This document shows, piece after piece, positions 1-8,293 of a stretch of 64,000 bases of DNA. A program made the translations under genes and the position numbers. How positions within the stretch are numbered: the stretch's first letter is position 1; each line of letters begins with the position of its first letter. Source of the DNA: an uncultured Flavobacteriales bacterium (GTDB taxonomy: Bacteria; Bacteroidota; Bacteroidia; Flavobacteriales; Crocinitomicaceae); NCBI GenBank assembly GCA_946480815.1, contig CAMLLB010000012.1, positions 22,872 to 86,871 on the forward strand, given 5' to 3'. The notes under the pieces were generated by a model. It was not told the DNA's origin. It saw only the letters and a program-made list of their open reading frames with translations, and did not search any database.

Positions 1-1
1 G

Positions 2-655
2 ATTGACCTGAACTTTCAAATGGGACAAGCTCTGAGAACAGAGCAGATTGTTGATTTTTCCACTGCTTCTGCCGTTAAAGAAAAGATTCAGTTCGGTGAA
101 ATTTACGGGATAAAACAGATCGAAATAGAATTGGAATTGCTGGGAAATCAATTGAAGGCTGAGCGATCAAAAATACTTCCGGGGATTTCGCTAAACGGGC
201 TTGTCGGAACCGGCTTTTCAACCAACAATAAAGATTACCTGCTTGCAGGAAACCCAACCAAACCTTATTTCAACCAGATCAATGCGAATTTGTACGAGGG
301 AATTGGGTTTTATTTAAATATTCCCCTATTCAACCACGGTGAATGGCTCAAAACAAAACACCTGAATGCAATCCAACAGGCTGAACTAAGCAGTAGGATG
401 GAAATGAAGAATCAGCTTCTGGAAAAACAAATCCTTGAGTGGGAACAGAAGCGTCTCAATCTGAGAGCAAAACAGGAGCAGGATAAACAACTAGGTGATA
501 ACCTGGAAATAATTTACCACAAAAGTGTGCTGCTTTACAAAGAAGGGCGTTTAACGTACCCGGAAATTGAAACGGCTTTTATGGAATGGCAGCAGAAACT
601 AATAGCATACGAAATTCTTCAATTTGACCTGCAACTACTGGAATTATTTGAGTAG
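2..655 (+). CDS. TolC-like outer membrane efflux protein, C-terminal part (5' end outside window)
   Basis: The reading frame is open from the first base of the window, so the protein starts upstream; about 217 C-terminal residues are seen. Long amphipathic helices rich in Glu, Gln, Lys and Leu (KQILEWEQKRLNLRAKQEQD and the following stretch) flank a short beta-like section (LPGISLNGLVGTGFST, then YEGIGFYLNIPLFNHGEW). This helix-strand-strand-helix order, with the IPLFN/G motif before the last helices, is typical of the second half of TolC/OEP-family channels, which span the outer membrane and work with an inner-membrane pump and a periplasmic adaptor. The partners would lie upstream of the window. 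The family call rests on overall pattern, so a specific substrate cannot be given. Confidence 0.7.
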   Translation: MDLNFQMGQALRTEQIVDFSTASAVKEKIQFGEIYGIKQIEIELELLGNQLKAERSKILPGISLNGLVGTGFSTNNKDYLLAGNPTKPYFNQINANLYEGIGFYLNIPLFNHGEWLKTKHLNAIQQAELSSRMEMKNQLLEKQILEWEQKRLNLRAKQEQDKQLGDNLEIIYHKSVLLYKEGRLTYPEIETAFMEWQQKLIAYEILQFDLQLLELFE

Positions 656-672
656 GGTGTCTGGAGGCACAA

Positions 673-706
673 GCAAGATCCCGAAAAGTCGGGACAAGTA
701 GCTTGC
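673..706. repeat. nested hairpin between two genes
   Basis: Outer arms GCAAG (673-677) and CTTGC (702-706) enclose inner arms CCCGA (680-684) and TCGGG (689-693). It lies 18 bases after the TolC-like stop codon and could terminate or process that transcript. No T-tract follows. Confidence 0.4.
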
Positions 707-731
707 GCCAGCTTAGAAATATAGAAAACCG

Positions 732-1082
732 ATGAATAACACTAATTTACTGAATATTGCTTTTGAAGACCTGTTTAAATTGACCCTGGGGTTGATTGTA
801 GACGATTTGAAAGTGCACAAGCATTTGTACCATTTGAGCTTGAGCGGCCTGGATACAACCCCGCTGAACCTGAACCTGTATCGGAGGATCTTTATCCTGG
901 CCGGATTTAAGGAGCGGGATATTTCAGAAGAACTGGAAGACTGGTACTTTGAGCAAACCAAGCGGGTGAATACCGTTGACCTGGTCCATGATGAACAGGG
1001 GCTTTACGATCTTTCGGGGGAGATCCTGGAAGGATTGCTGAAGATGCGGAATGAGTTGTACGGGAAGAAAATCAGTTTGTAA
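732..1082 (+). CDS. hypothetical protein, 116 aa
   Basis: A small soluble protein without signal peptide or membrane segment. Visible features are a Leu-rich N-terminal part (NLLNIAFEDLFKLTLGLIVDDLK), a central part (LNLNLYRRIFILAGFKERDISEELEDWYFEQ) and an acidic, helical C-terminus. I do not recognise the family. It follows the TolC-like gene by 76 bases on the same strand and ends just before a strong palindrome at 1086-1131, so it may be the last gene of that transcript. Codon use matches its neighbours and the frame is clean, which supports a real gene. Confidence 0.55.
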   Translation: MNNTNLLNIAFEDLFKLTLGLIVDDLKVHKHLYHLSLSGLDTTPLNLNLYRRIFILAGFKERDISEELEDWYFEQTKRVNTVDLVHDEQGLYDLSGEILEGLLKMRNELYGKKISL

Positions 1083-1085
1083 TGG

Positions 1086-1131
1086 AATGAAAACGTAGGG
1101 GCGCGATTAATCGCGCCCCTACGTTTTCATT
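1086..1131. repeat. 46-bp perfect palindrome, GTAGGGG family, copy 1
   Basis: The segment is its own reverse complement over 46 bases, with centre TTAA at 1107-1110 and arms containing CGTAGGGGCGCG / CGCGCCCCTACG. It fills the gap between two convergent genes (stops at 1082 and 1138) and could act as a bidirectional terminator. Related palindromes lie at 5205, 23893 and 52618. Confidence 0.9.
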
Positions 1132-1137
1132 ATTGAT

Positions 1138-1986
1138 TTACCATTCAAATATTTTCTTCGCGTTCGGGTCTTTGACCTTTTTTGTCCGGGTCTTGGTAGA
1201 TTCAGGGAAATGGAGCGCCACACCGAAACGGATGTTCAGGGAGTTCAGCCATTCTTTGTGTGGTTCCTGTTTGCCATAGATGTTTGTTAGTCCGAGGGAA
1301 TAGCACGGGATTACGTATGCCGAAACATACTTGGAAAAGCGGTACTGGACCCCAGCCGAGAACAACAAGTTGATCCCTGCACTGTTCAAGCCTTCGATGG
1401 TTTTCGTTTCTTTTTCAGGGCTGATATCCGATCCCAATGAATCAACGATCGTATATTTTGTTTTCATGCTCAGTGGAATATACGGTTGAATTCCGGCACC
1501 TGCCAGGACCTGTACCCGTTTTCCGTAGGTAAAGTATACCTGAACAGGAAGTGCCAGCATGTTGTATTTGCGGTCATAGGAATAAGCACTATCCGAAGTG
1601 GTGGATTCAAATTGGTATTTCTCACCATAACGGTCAATGGACAAGCCGGCTTCAAAAGTGAAAAAGCGGTGAATGCGGTTGCGGACACCTGCCTGGTAGG
1701 TCCAGCGGTTTACCATGGTTTCATCTGCTCTTTTTCCTACCGGTCTTCCGAACAGGTCGCCATTTGGCTCCAGTTTGTGAGATCCGATACTGTAACCCGC
1801 GCCGATAAACACCGTGAAATCCATCAATCCCGCATCGGGATCGTACTTTTTGGAGGGGTCTTTCGCTTCTTTACCTGACCCGGTTGCGGTTTTCTTTTTA
1901 GTGTCTTCTACCTTTCCGGTGGAAATTTGTGCATGATTCACAAAAGGACTAAAAATTAATAATGTTAGGACTGCTAATTGTTTCAT
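1138..1986 (-). CDS. outer membrane beta-barrel protein with signal peptide
   Basis: 282 aa from the start at 1986, where MKQLAVLTLLIFSPFVNHAQ forms a clear signal peptide. The same frame is open for 108 more codons upstream, but that would run into the divergent gene at 2063 and bury the signal peptide, so the inner start is chosen. After a Lys-rich linker come alternating strands ending in aromatic residues (FTVFIGAGYSIGS, FTFEAGLSID, MLALPVQVYFTYGKRVQVLAGAGIQPYIP, LLFSAGVQYRFSKYVSAYVIPCYSLG, LNIRFGVALHFP), as in small Bacteroidota OmpW/PorT-like barrels. Function unknown. The short gap to 2063 must hold two divergent promoters; TATCTTTA, close to the -7 box, lies there on the minus strand. 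Confidence 0.75.
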   Translation of the reverse strand: MKQLAVLTLLIFSPFVNHAQISTGKVEDTKKKTATGSGKEAKDPSKKYDPDAGLMDFTVFIGAGYSIGSHKLEPNGDLFGRPVGKRADETMVNRWTYQAGVRNRIHRFFTFEAGLSIDRYGEKYQFESTTSDSAYSYDRKYNMLALPVQVYFTYGKRVQVLAGAGIQPYIPLSMKTKYTIVDSLGSDISPEKETKTIEGLNSAGINLLFSAGVQYRFSKYVSAYVIPCYSLGLTNIYGKQEPHKEWLNSLNIRFGVALHFPESTKTRTKKVKDPNAKKIFEW

Positions 1987-2062
1987 GAAAAGCTTATTTT
2001 TGGTAGAATTGTAAAGATACAATCTTTGGTTAAAAAATTGGTTATACTTAAAATACCCATTC

Positions 2063-4969
2063 ATGTCTAGAAAAGAAAAATTGCCTAAAAAGAAGAAAAG
2101 TTTCATTCGCAGACTTTTCAAATGGACAGGACTTACCCTGTTATTCTTATTAATCGCAATCATCCTGATCCCTATAATTTTCAAGGATGAGATTAAGGAA
2201 ATGGTGTTGAAGGAGGTGAGCAAATCCCTGAAGGCTGATGTAACCATCGAAGACTTTGATCTGACCTTTCTATCCACGTTCCCAAATGTCACTATCCAAT
2301 TATATGACACGAAGGTAACAGGTAGAACGGAATTTAAGGGCGTAGAGTTGGCAAGTGTTAAAACTATTGAGGCACATGTAGGTTTATGGGATGTAATCGG
2401 TGGAGATGAGATCGAAATTGATGAGGTACATATCTCGGATGCGAAGATCGATGTGCGTGTGGACCCGGAAGGAAAAGCGAACTACGATATCGTAATCCCG
2501 GAAGAAGACCAACCGGCTGATACGGAGCCTTCTAAATTCAAAATGTCCTTACAGGAATACTCATTAGAGAATATCCAGATCGTTTATGACGACCAGGCTT
2601 CGGATATGTATGCGAATATCAAGAACCTGAACCATACCGGATCCGGTGATTTGACGGCAGATGTCATCGATTTTGAAACAAGTACACAAATGGATGAACT
2701 GACTTTTGAAATGGAAGGATTGAGCTACCTGTCGAAAGTGAAAACGAATGCAGATGTGAACCTGTTGATGGAATTCAAGGAAGATGATTCCAAATTCACT
2801 TTGAAAGAAAACAGTTTTGCGCTGAATAATTTCCATATGTCGCTGGACGGGTTCTACCAAATGCTGAAAGACCACGATCAAATAGACCTGAAATTGAACA
2901 CCAAGGAAATCAGCTTCAAAGACTTGTTGTCATTGGTTCCAAGTTTCTACCAAAGCGGGTATGAGAGTATGGTAGCGAAGGGTGATCTGAAAATGAACGG
3001 GGAAGTAAAAGGCCGTTTGGATGAGAAGAACCTGCCTGGCTGGGATTTCGGTTTGAATGTGAGGAAAGCCATGATCCAGTACGCGGGATTGGGTTCGATC
3101 AACAATATTACGGTTGATGCAGGCTCGAAATTCGCGGGAGGTTCCAACCTGGATAAAATGACCCTGGATGTAACGAAGTTCCACTCGGAGTTCGTTGGAA
3201 ATTTAATTGATGCCAACCTGAAGTTGCGCAACCCGATGACTGATCCGTTGATCAATTCCAAATTGAAGGCAAAAGTGAACCTGGCAACGATCGGAAAAGT
3301 GATGCCATTGGCTGAGGGCGAATCCTACAAAGGAAAACTGAATGCAGATGTTGCGTTGAACGGACGCATGAGTGCTATTGAAACGGAACAATACGAGAAG
3401 TTTGACGCGAAAGGATTGATCGAATTGTTTGATTTCCTATACAAATCCAAAGATCTGAATGAAGATGTGAACGTGAAAGACCTGACTTTCCGTTTCAGTC
3501 CGCAAAACCTGACATTGGAGAAAATGCATGCAAATATGGGTAAATCCGATTTCGCGCTGGATGGAAAGATCGACAATTATTTGGGATACCTTTTCGGAAA
3601 CAACAAAGAAGACCAATTGCTGAAAGGAGCGTTCAACTTTAACAGTAACAACCTGGACCTGGACCAATTGATGGGAGTATCCGGAACAAGCACTGCTTCT
3701 TCAAACACCGCTTCAGCGGAACCTGCACCGGCTGATCCGAATGCAGAACCGTTATTGATCCCTGAGAATGTGGATTTCAACCTGAATACCAGTGTTCAGA
3801 AATTGCACTACAATGGAATTGATGTGAACAACATGAAGGGAAGTGTGAACATGAAAGAAGAAGTAGCTTCCTTAAACGGTTTGACTATGAACACAATGGG
3901 TGGAACTGTTGGATTGCGTGGAAGTTACAGCTCCAAAGACCACAACAAACCGGCGATCGACTTAGGTTATAACCTGAAAGAGATCGATATCCAGGAAATT
4001 TCTTCGCACTTCCTGACAGTAGGGAAATTAGCACCGGTTGCGAAATTTGCCAAAGGAAAATTCAGTTCGAACCTGAACCTGAAAGGTGATTTAACAAAAG
4101 CATTGGAACCTGTTTACAATTCATTGACCGGTGATGGGGATTTCTTTACCAATATGGTAACAATAAGCGGTTTTGAACCTTTGAAAAAATTGGGAGACGC
4201 ATTGAGTATGGACAAGATCTCGAACCAGACTTTCAAGGATGTGAAAGCATTCTTCAGTTTTAAAGATGGAAAAATGAGCCTGAAAAAGCCGTTGAAGATC
4301 AAAATGAGCGGAATTGATACGCAAGTTACCGGTTCCACTTCATTCACACAGGATATTGATTATAAAATGGTCATGCAGATCCCTAAAGAGATGATCCCGG
4401 GTGGAATTATCAAAGCGGCTGAGCAGGGAATTGCAAAAGTGAACGGCATTGCTCCGAAGTTGAACCTGGGTTCTATTCCGGATGTTATCCCGGTAAATGC
4501 ATTGGTTGGCGGAACAGTAACGAAACCGGTAATCAAAACAGACTTCAAAGAAGCTTTATTGAAAGCAACCGGAAACCTGAAAGACAACCTGAAGGACAAA
4601 GGAAAAGAAATGCTGGATAAAGCGAAGGATTCCGTGAAAACGCTTGTGAAGGACAAGGTTGATGAAGTGAAGAAAGACCTCATTGCAGAGAAAAACAAGA
4701 TCATGGCTGACGCGCAGAAAGAAGCGGACAAACTGAAAGCAGAAGCGAAAAAAGCTGCTGACCAGGTTCGATCTGAGGCAGATAAGCAATGTGCCGATGC
4801 CATGACTGCTGCCGGATCAAATCCGATCAAGAAAAAGGCTGCGGAGATTGCTTGTAAGGAAGGCAAGAAAAAAGCTGAAAACAGTGCAACAAAAATTGAA
4901 CAGGAAGCTCAAACCAAGGCTGATAACATTATGAAGAAGGCCCAGGAAAAGGCGGATGCTGTGAAGTAA
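2063..4969 (+). CDS. AsmA-like family protein, 968 aa
   Basis: A basic N-terminus and one membrane anchor (LTLLFLLIAIILIPIIF, about residues 25-42) are followed by the AsmA-type start (EMVLKEVSKSLKADVTIEDFDL, with a Pro in TFLSTFPNVTIQLYD). The middle is several hundred residues of repeated beta-strand and short-helix units with motifs such as GKLNADVALNGRMS and GKFSSNLNLKGDLT, as expected for a long periplasmic groove of the AsmA/TamB type, which is linked to lipid transport and outer membrane homeostasis. The last roughly 130 residues (about 836-968) are a Lys/Ala/Glu-rich coiled coil, which is unusual for AsmA proteins. The gene is monocistronic and ends in a strong terminator. The family is clear; the exact role is not. 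Confidence 0.8.
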   Translation: MSRKEKLPKKKKSFIRRLFKWTGLTLLFLLIAIILIPIIFKDEIKEMVLKEVSKSLKADVTIEDFDLTFLSTFPNVTIQLYDTKVTGRTEFKGVELASVKTIEAHVGLWDVIGGDEIEIDEVHISDAKIDVRVDPEGKANYDIVIPEEDQPADTEPSKFKMSLQEYSLENIQIVYDDQASDMYANIKNLNHTGSGDLTADVIDFETSTQMDELTFEMEGLSYLSKVKTNADVNLLMEFKEDDSKFTLKENSFALNNFHMSLDGFYQMLKDHDQIDLKLNTKEISFKDLLSLVPSFYQSGYESMVAKGDLKMNGEVKGRLDEKNLPGWDFGLNVRKAMIQYAGLGSINNITVDAGSKFAGGSNLDKMTLDVTKFHSEFVGNLIDANLKLRNPMTDPLINSKLKAKVNLATIGKVMPLAEGESYKGKLNADVALNGRMSAIETEQYEKFDAKGLIELFDFLYKSKDLNEDVNVKDLTFRFSPQNLTLEKMHANMGKSDFALDGKIDNYLGYLFGNNKEDQLLKGAFNFNSNNLDLDQLMGVSGTSTASSNTASAEPAPADPNAEPLLIPENVDFNLNTSVQKLHYNGIDVNNMKGSVNMKEEVASLNGLTMNTMGGTVGLRGSYSSKDHNKPAIDLGYNLKEIDIQEISSHFLTVGKLAPVAKFAKGKFSSNLNLKGDLTKALEPVYNSLTGDGDFFTNMVTISGFEPLKKLGDALSMDKISNQTFKDVKAFFSFKDGKMSLKKPLKIKMSGIDTQVTGSTSFTQDIDYKMVMQIPKEMIPGGIIKAAEQGIAKVNGIAPKLNLGSIPDVIPVNALVGGTVTKPVIKTDFKEALLKATGNLKDNLKDKGKEMLDKAKDSVKTLVKDKVDEVKKDLIAEKNKIMADAQKEADKLKAEAKKAADQVRSEADKQCADAMTAAGSNPIKKKAAEIACKEGKKKAENSATKIEQEAQTKADNIMKKAQEKADAVK

Positions 4970-4985
4970 AATACAACAAATCATA

Positions 4986-5019
4986 AAGGGCCCCGATAAA
5001 TTTCGGGGCTTTTTGTTTT
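4986..5019 (+). terminator. Rho-independent terminator of the AsmA-like gene
   Basis: Arms GCCCCGA (4990-4996) and TCGGGGC (5003-5009) with a 6-base loop, extended by AAAGG/TTTTT pairs and followed by a T-rich run. Confidence 0.85.
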
Positions 5020-5020
5020 T

Positions 5021-5190
5021 AACCACATAGTGCTTTGTTGCTTTTTTACTACGAAGCGCACGAAGTACACAAGGTTTTTACTTTCGCAGATGAACACAAA
5101 GAATATTTTGATCATAAGGACTTCGCTTCCATGACGCTTCGGTCAGGATTTTCAAAACTCAGTCACGAAAATTAAATCACATAGAAAAGA
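5021..5190. repeat. ORF-less stretch with fragments of iterated-word repeats
   Basis: After the terminator the sequence holds AACCACATAG at 5021-5030, the same ten bases that begin the inverted repeats at 22249 and 22768, then CGAAGCGCACGAAG and later AATCACATAG near 5175. No reading frame is convincing. It reads as decayed remains of the repeat type seen elsewhere in the window. Confidence 0.4.
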
Positions 5191-5204
5191 GAGTCTGTTG
5201 GTGG

Positions 5205-5244
5205 AAACAAGTAGGGGCAGAAAATTTTCTGCCCCTACTTGTTT
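5205..5244. repeat. 40-bp perfect palindrome, GTAGGGG family, copy 2
   Basis: Perfect self-complementarity with centre AAAATTTT at 5221-5228 and arms GTAGGGGCAG / CTGCCCCTAC. It lies just before the end of the minus-strand DUF4956 gene (stop at 5261), in the convergent gap with the AsmA-like gene. Confidence 0.9.
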
Positions 5245-5260
5245 TATAAAATGATTTTAA

Positions 5261-5926
5261 TTACTCCGAATCATTTGGTCCGGCACCTGTGCCGAATGAT
5301 TGAATGTCTCCGTCGTAGAAGATCATCAATTGTGCTACATCCCGTAAGAAATCGATTTTACCAATCTCAATACGGTTGATCTTTAAGCCGGTCCTTTTTT
5401 GAACGTCAGCCATCATTTCGTCGTATTTTTCCGGTTGGATCAAATCAATGCGGTCGTAAACGATAATCTTTCTTGTTTCGTGTTTTAAAAGCCACAGGTA
5501 CTCCAAACCTGCTGTCAGAAGGATCAAACAACCATTCATTAAGGCCATTTCAGCCAGCGAGATCTTGTTTGATGCCAGTGCATTGATCACGGAAAGACCG
5601 ATCACCAGGAACAGGTAAGTCATTTCCTTGATCTCAATCCCTTCTGTCCGGTATCTCAGGATTCCGAAGATGGCAAAGAGTCCGAGTCCCATCCCGGTAT
5701 CGATATCCAGTTTCTTTAATCCGAAACACAGGAAAAAGGTGATCATTCCGATCAGGAAGTATGTGAAAAGGTAATCTTTTCGTCTTGCTTTGGTGTAATA
5801 CATAAACCTGATCAGGATAATCAGGACCGCTAAGTTGACGCACATTCTAAACAGGAGTGCATACAAATCTTCATTGAAAAAGGAAATACCGAACAATTTA
5901 AAATCCGGCTGATGGGAGAGAAGCAT
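5261..5926 (-). CDS. DUF4956 family membrane protein
   Basis: 221 aa with about five hydrophobic segments (for example LFRMCVNLAVLIILIRF, YLFTYFLIGMITFFLCFGL, MTYLFLVIGLSVINALAS, MNGCLILLTAGLEYLW) and a soluble C-terminal half. The signature of the family is visible as GMGLGLFAIFGILRYRTEGIEIKEMTY shortened here to GLFAIFGILRYRTEGI. DUF4956 proteins are commonly encoded next to VTC-domain proteins, as here: the start overlaps the end of the upstream VTC gene by 29 bases, which implies translational coupling. The two probably act together at the membrane. The biochemical role of DUF4956 is not established. Confidence 0.85.
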   Translation of the reverse strand: MLLSHQPDFKLFGISFFNEDLYALLFRMCVNLAVLIILIRFMYYTKARRKDYLFTYFLIGMITFFLCFGLKKLDIDTGMGLGLFAIFGILRYRTEGIEIKEMTYLFLVIGLSVINALASNKISLAEMALMNGCLILLTAGLEYLWLLKHETRKIIVYDRIDLIQPEKYDEMMADVQKRTGLKINRIEIGKIDFLRDVAQLMIFYDGDIQSFGTGAGPNDSE

Positions 5927-6698
5927 GTGATGAGTTTTTTATTAGTTTTTGTATAAGTAGTTTTTTTGCTTTGAACCGGTTTGACTTTAAGCTGTTTTCA
6001 TCGTAAAGGTCAATCATGCCAAAGCAAAATTTGGATATGCGAAACGGGCGAATCAATTCGCGTTTCATTAATTGATAGAATGGAGAAGTTCTGTCGATTT
6101 TGGGTTGTTTCAATTCAGCGATAACAATTGCAGAAAGCGTTTGATTTTTACATTCCGGAGCATCGAGAGTTCCGTTCACGATATCAAAATCAATCGTTAA
6201 ACGCTCTTCCGCCAATTTATTCACCAAAGTAATCCGGCGATAACTGTTTACCATCACGGGTTTTAAGTCTATATGCCTGCGTAAACGGTCCAATAAAAAT
6301 GAACGTTGATCGTGTGAGAAATCAGAAGTAAAACCATCAATGTTGATGCGATTTTTATCAGTCCTTCCTTTGATCTTTTCCTTTACTTCCAAATACGATT
6401 TGTTGCTGTCAAGATAGGTCCGGATCCGTACTTTAAAGCGATTCGGGATCGATTTGTGATGATCCTGGAAAAAGGAGTAAGAAGCGTTGTCGAAATACTG
6501 GCTGGTATAATCAAAGATGACTTTTCCGTCAATATTCAACACGTCGTAATAGGGACGCATCTCTTCCAGGAAAGCTTCCAGTTTACTGATCGGGAACGCA
6601 AACTTTTCATCCACCCGGTTCATCAGGGGAGCACGGGACAATTCATCTAATGAAATGCCGTGGTAAGTGTGCAACAAATCAGTTAATTTTCGCTTCAT
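5898..6698 (-). CDS. VTC-domain (polyphosphate polymerase-like) protein
   Basis: 266 aa, soluble. It shows the VTC tunnel-domain pattern: an early Lys after an acidic residue (RVDEKFAFP, about residue 32), a strand pair with SQYFDN, the basic strand NRFKVRIRTYLDS, then LEVKEKIKGRTDKNR, a later VNSYRR, and acidic strands at LTIDFDI and AIVIAELK. In yeast Vtc4 these basic residues line a tunnel that makes polyphosphate from ATP; bacterial members have not been shown to do so in general. It is the first gene of a two-gene unit with the DUF4956 gene. The start at 6698 is supported by a TATATTTG box 9 bases upstream. Confidence 0.8.
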   Translation of the reverse strand: MKRKLTDLLHTYHGISLDELSRAPLMNRVDEKFAFPISKLEAFLEEMRPYYDVLNIDGKVIFDYTSQYFDNASYSFFQDHHKSIPNRFKVRIRTYLDSNKSYLEVKEKIKGRTDKNRINIDGFTSDFSHDQRSFLLDRLRRHIDLKPVMVNSYRRITLVNKLAEERLTIDFDIVNGTLDAPECKNQTLSAIVIAELKQPKIDRTSPFYQLMKRELIRPFRISKFCFGMIDLYDENSLKSNRFKAKKLLIQKLIKNSSHASLPSAGF

Positions 6699-6706
6699 GG
6701 TAATTT

Positions 6707-6714
6707 CAAATATA
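6707..6714 (-). promoter_or_regulatory. -7 promoter box for the VTC gene
   Basis: TATATTTG on the minus strand matches TAnnTTTG exactly and ends 8 bases before the start codon, giving a very short leader. Confidence 0.6.
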
Positions 6715-6767
6715 GTTAATATTACCTATGACGATATTTTCAGTCAAAAGTTTATTCAATTTAATTG

Positions 6768-6909
6768 AAAAAGTTTAAAAGTCAGGAGATCAAAAGTTCA
6801 AAAGTTCAAAAGTTCAAAATTCACGTACTTTACTATTGCATGATTTCTATTGGCTGTTGCTTGATTAGTTTTGAACCCTTTCAACTTTTTGAACTCTTTA
6901 CACTACTTT
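6768..6909. repeat. inverted repeat with iterated GTTCAAAA word
   Basis: The left arm (6768-6819) carries GTTCAAAA repeated without interruption at its core. The right arm (6869-6909) carries the complement in degenerate form (TTTTGAACCC, CAACTTTTTGAACTC). About 50 bases of unrelated sequence separate them. The right arm runs into the purT promoter. Confidence 0.7.
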
Positions 6910-6911
6910 TG
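6904..6911 (+). promoter_or_regulatory. -7 promoter box for purT, likely leaderless
   Basis: TACTTTTG matches TAnnTTTG and ends 4 bases before the purT ATG. With transcription normally starting a few bases after this box, the mRNA should begin at or next to the start codon. Confidence 0.6.
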
Positions 6912-6915
6912 TGCC

Positions 6916-8082
6916 ATGCAAAAGAAAATTTTACTCCTGGGTTCCGGTGAACTTGGAAAAGAACTTGTAATCGCATTACAACGTTTGGGACAGACAGTTA
7001 TTGCTGTGGACAGCTATGAAAATGCACCTGCCATGCAAGTAGCAGATTCGTTTGAAGTAATCAATATGCTGGATGCGGTTTCATTGGATGCAATCGTTGC
7101 AAAACATCAGCCTGATTTGATCGTTCCGGAAATTGAAGCGATCCGTACGGAGCGTTTTTACGAGTATGAGAAAATGGGAATCCAGGTAATTCCTTCTGCA
7201 AAAGCGGCCAATTTCACCATGAACAGAAAGGCCATCCGCGACTTGGCGGCCAAAGATTTGGGTGTAAAGACAGCCAATTACCTTTATGCAAAAACAGGTG
7301 ATGAATTCGAAGAGGTAGTTCTGAAAATCGGGATTCCATGTGTTGTAAAACCATTGATGTCCAGTTCGGGGAAAGGCCAATCCGTGATCCGTTCCAAAGA
7401 AGAAATTTCGAAAGCATGGACCTACGCAATTGAAGGTTCGCGTGGAGATTTGAAAGAAGTGATCGTGGAGGAATTTATTCCGTTCGACTACGAGATCACC
7501 TTGTTAACGGTGACGCAAAACAGCGGCGAAACTCTATTTTGTGCACCGATCGGTCACAGACAGGAACGCGGGGATTACCAGGAGAGCTGGCAACCAATGC
7601 CTATGAACCCGGAGCACTTGAAAGAAGCACAGGAAATGGCTGCGAAAGTTACCAAAGCATTGGGCGGTTCAGGTTTGTGGGGAGTTGAATTCTTCATTAC
7701 GAAAGATGGAGCTTATTTCTCCGAATTATCACCACGTCCGCACGATACAGGAATGGTTACACTTGCAGGTACACAGAACTTCAGTGAATTTGAATTGCAT
7801 GCACGCGCAATTCTTGGCTTACCGATCCCATCGATTATTTCTTTGAAAAATGGAGCAAGTGCGGTTGTTTTGGCAGATAAGGAATCTGATCATGCACCAA
7901 CTTTTTCAGGCTTGGAAGAAGTGTTGAAAACAGAAGGTTCCGATGTGCGCATTTTTGGAAAACCAACTACACGGCCTTACAGAAGAATGGCGGTGGTATT
8001 GTATTCCGGTGAGCAGGAAGTGAATCAAATTACCGACAAAGCGAAGGAACTGGCAAAGAAGATCACGATTAATTACCGTTGA
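6916..8082 (+). CDS. purT: formate-dependent phosphoribosylglycinamide formyltransferase PurT
   Basis: 388 aa, close to the usual 390. PurT makes formyl-GAR from GAR, formate and ATP in purine synthesis, replacing the folate-dependent PurN. The ATP-grasp layout is complete: N-terminal Rossmann part [20 protein letters not shown], substrate motif EIEAIRTE, glycine-rich ATP loop [29 protein letters not shown], the Mg/ATP region [20 protein letters not shown] and the family motif [10 protein letters not shown]. The frame opens 15 codons upstream, but the ATG at 6916 matches the family start and sits 5 bases after a TACTTTTG promoter box. Single gene. Confidence 0.96.
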   Translation: MQKKILLLGSGELGKELVIALQRLGQTVIAVDSYENAPAMQVADSFEVINMLDAVSLDAIVAKHQPDLIVPEIEAIRTERFYEYEKMGIQVIPSAKAANFTMNRKAIRDLAAKDLGVKTANYLYAKTGDEFEEVVLKIGIPCVVKPLMSSSGKGQSVIRSKEEISKAWTYAIEGSRGDLKEVIVEEFIPFDYEITLLTVTQNSGETLFCAPIGHRQERGDYQESWQPMPMNPEHLKEAQEMAAKVTKALGGSGLWGVEFFITKDGAYFSELSPRPHDTGMVTLAGTQNFSEFELHARAILGLPIPSIISLKNGASAVVLADKESDHAPTFSGLEEVLKTEGSDVRIFGKPTTRPYRRMAVVLYSGEQEVNQITDKAKELAKKITINYR

Positions 8083-8110
8083 TGTGCTTAGTGAATTCTC
8101 TGAATTTCAC

Positions 8111-8233
8111 TAATAGTGCGCCCCTAAGTGTTTTTAACGGTTAATTCCATTCTTTGAAAAGCAGTTTTTCCGAAGAGTATATTTTTCCGGAAACGCTCTG
8201 ATAATGTGTCTCTAAAGGTTTTTAACGGTTAAT
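8111..8233. repeat. two imperfect direct repeats of 32-35 bp
   Basis: Units at 8111-8145 and 8202-8233 both start with TAAT and end with the identical 15 bases TTTTTAACGGTTAAT. They are 56 bases apart, between purT and the flavoprotein gene. No role is evident. Confidence 0.75.
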
Positions 8234-8293
8234 ACAACGGCTAAGTTTAAACAATTGTTTTCGGTAATGAAAAAATCACTATATTAAAAGGAT

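Noticed and set aside
1138..2310. 390-codon frame on the minus strand
   Set aside because: The extra 108 codons would overlap the start of the AsmA-like gene and hide a clear signal peptide; the start at 1986 is used.
4360..4866. 168-codon minus-strand frame within the AsmA-like gene
   Set aside because: It is the complement of the Lys/Ala-rich coiled coil; no start context, composition is Ser/Phe/Ala-rich as expected from an antisense shadow.
6791..6820. GTTCAAAA tandem copies as a CRISPR array
   Set aside because: Unit is 8 bases with no spacers and no cas genes nearby.
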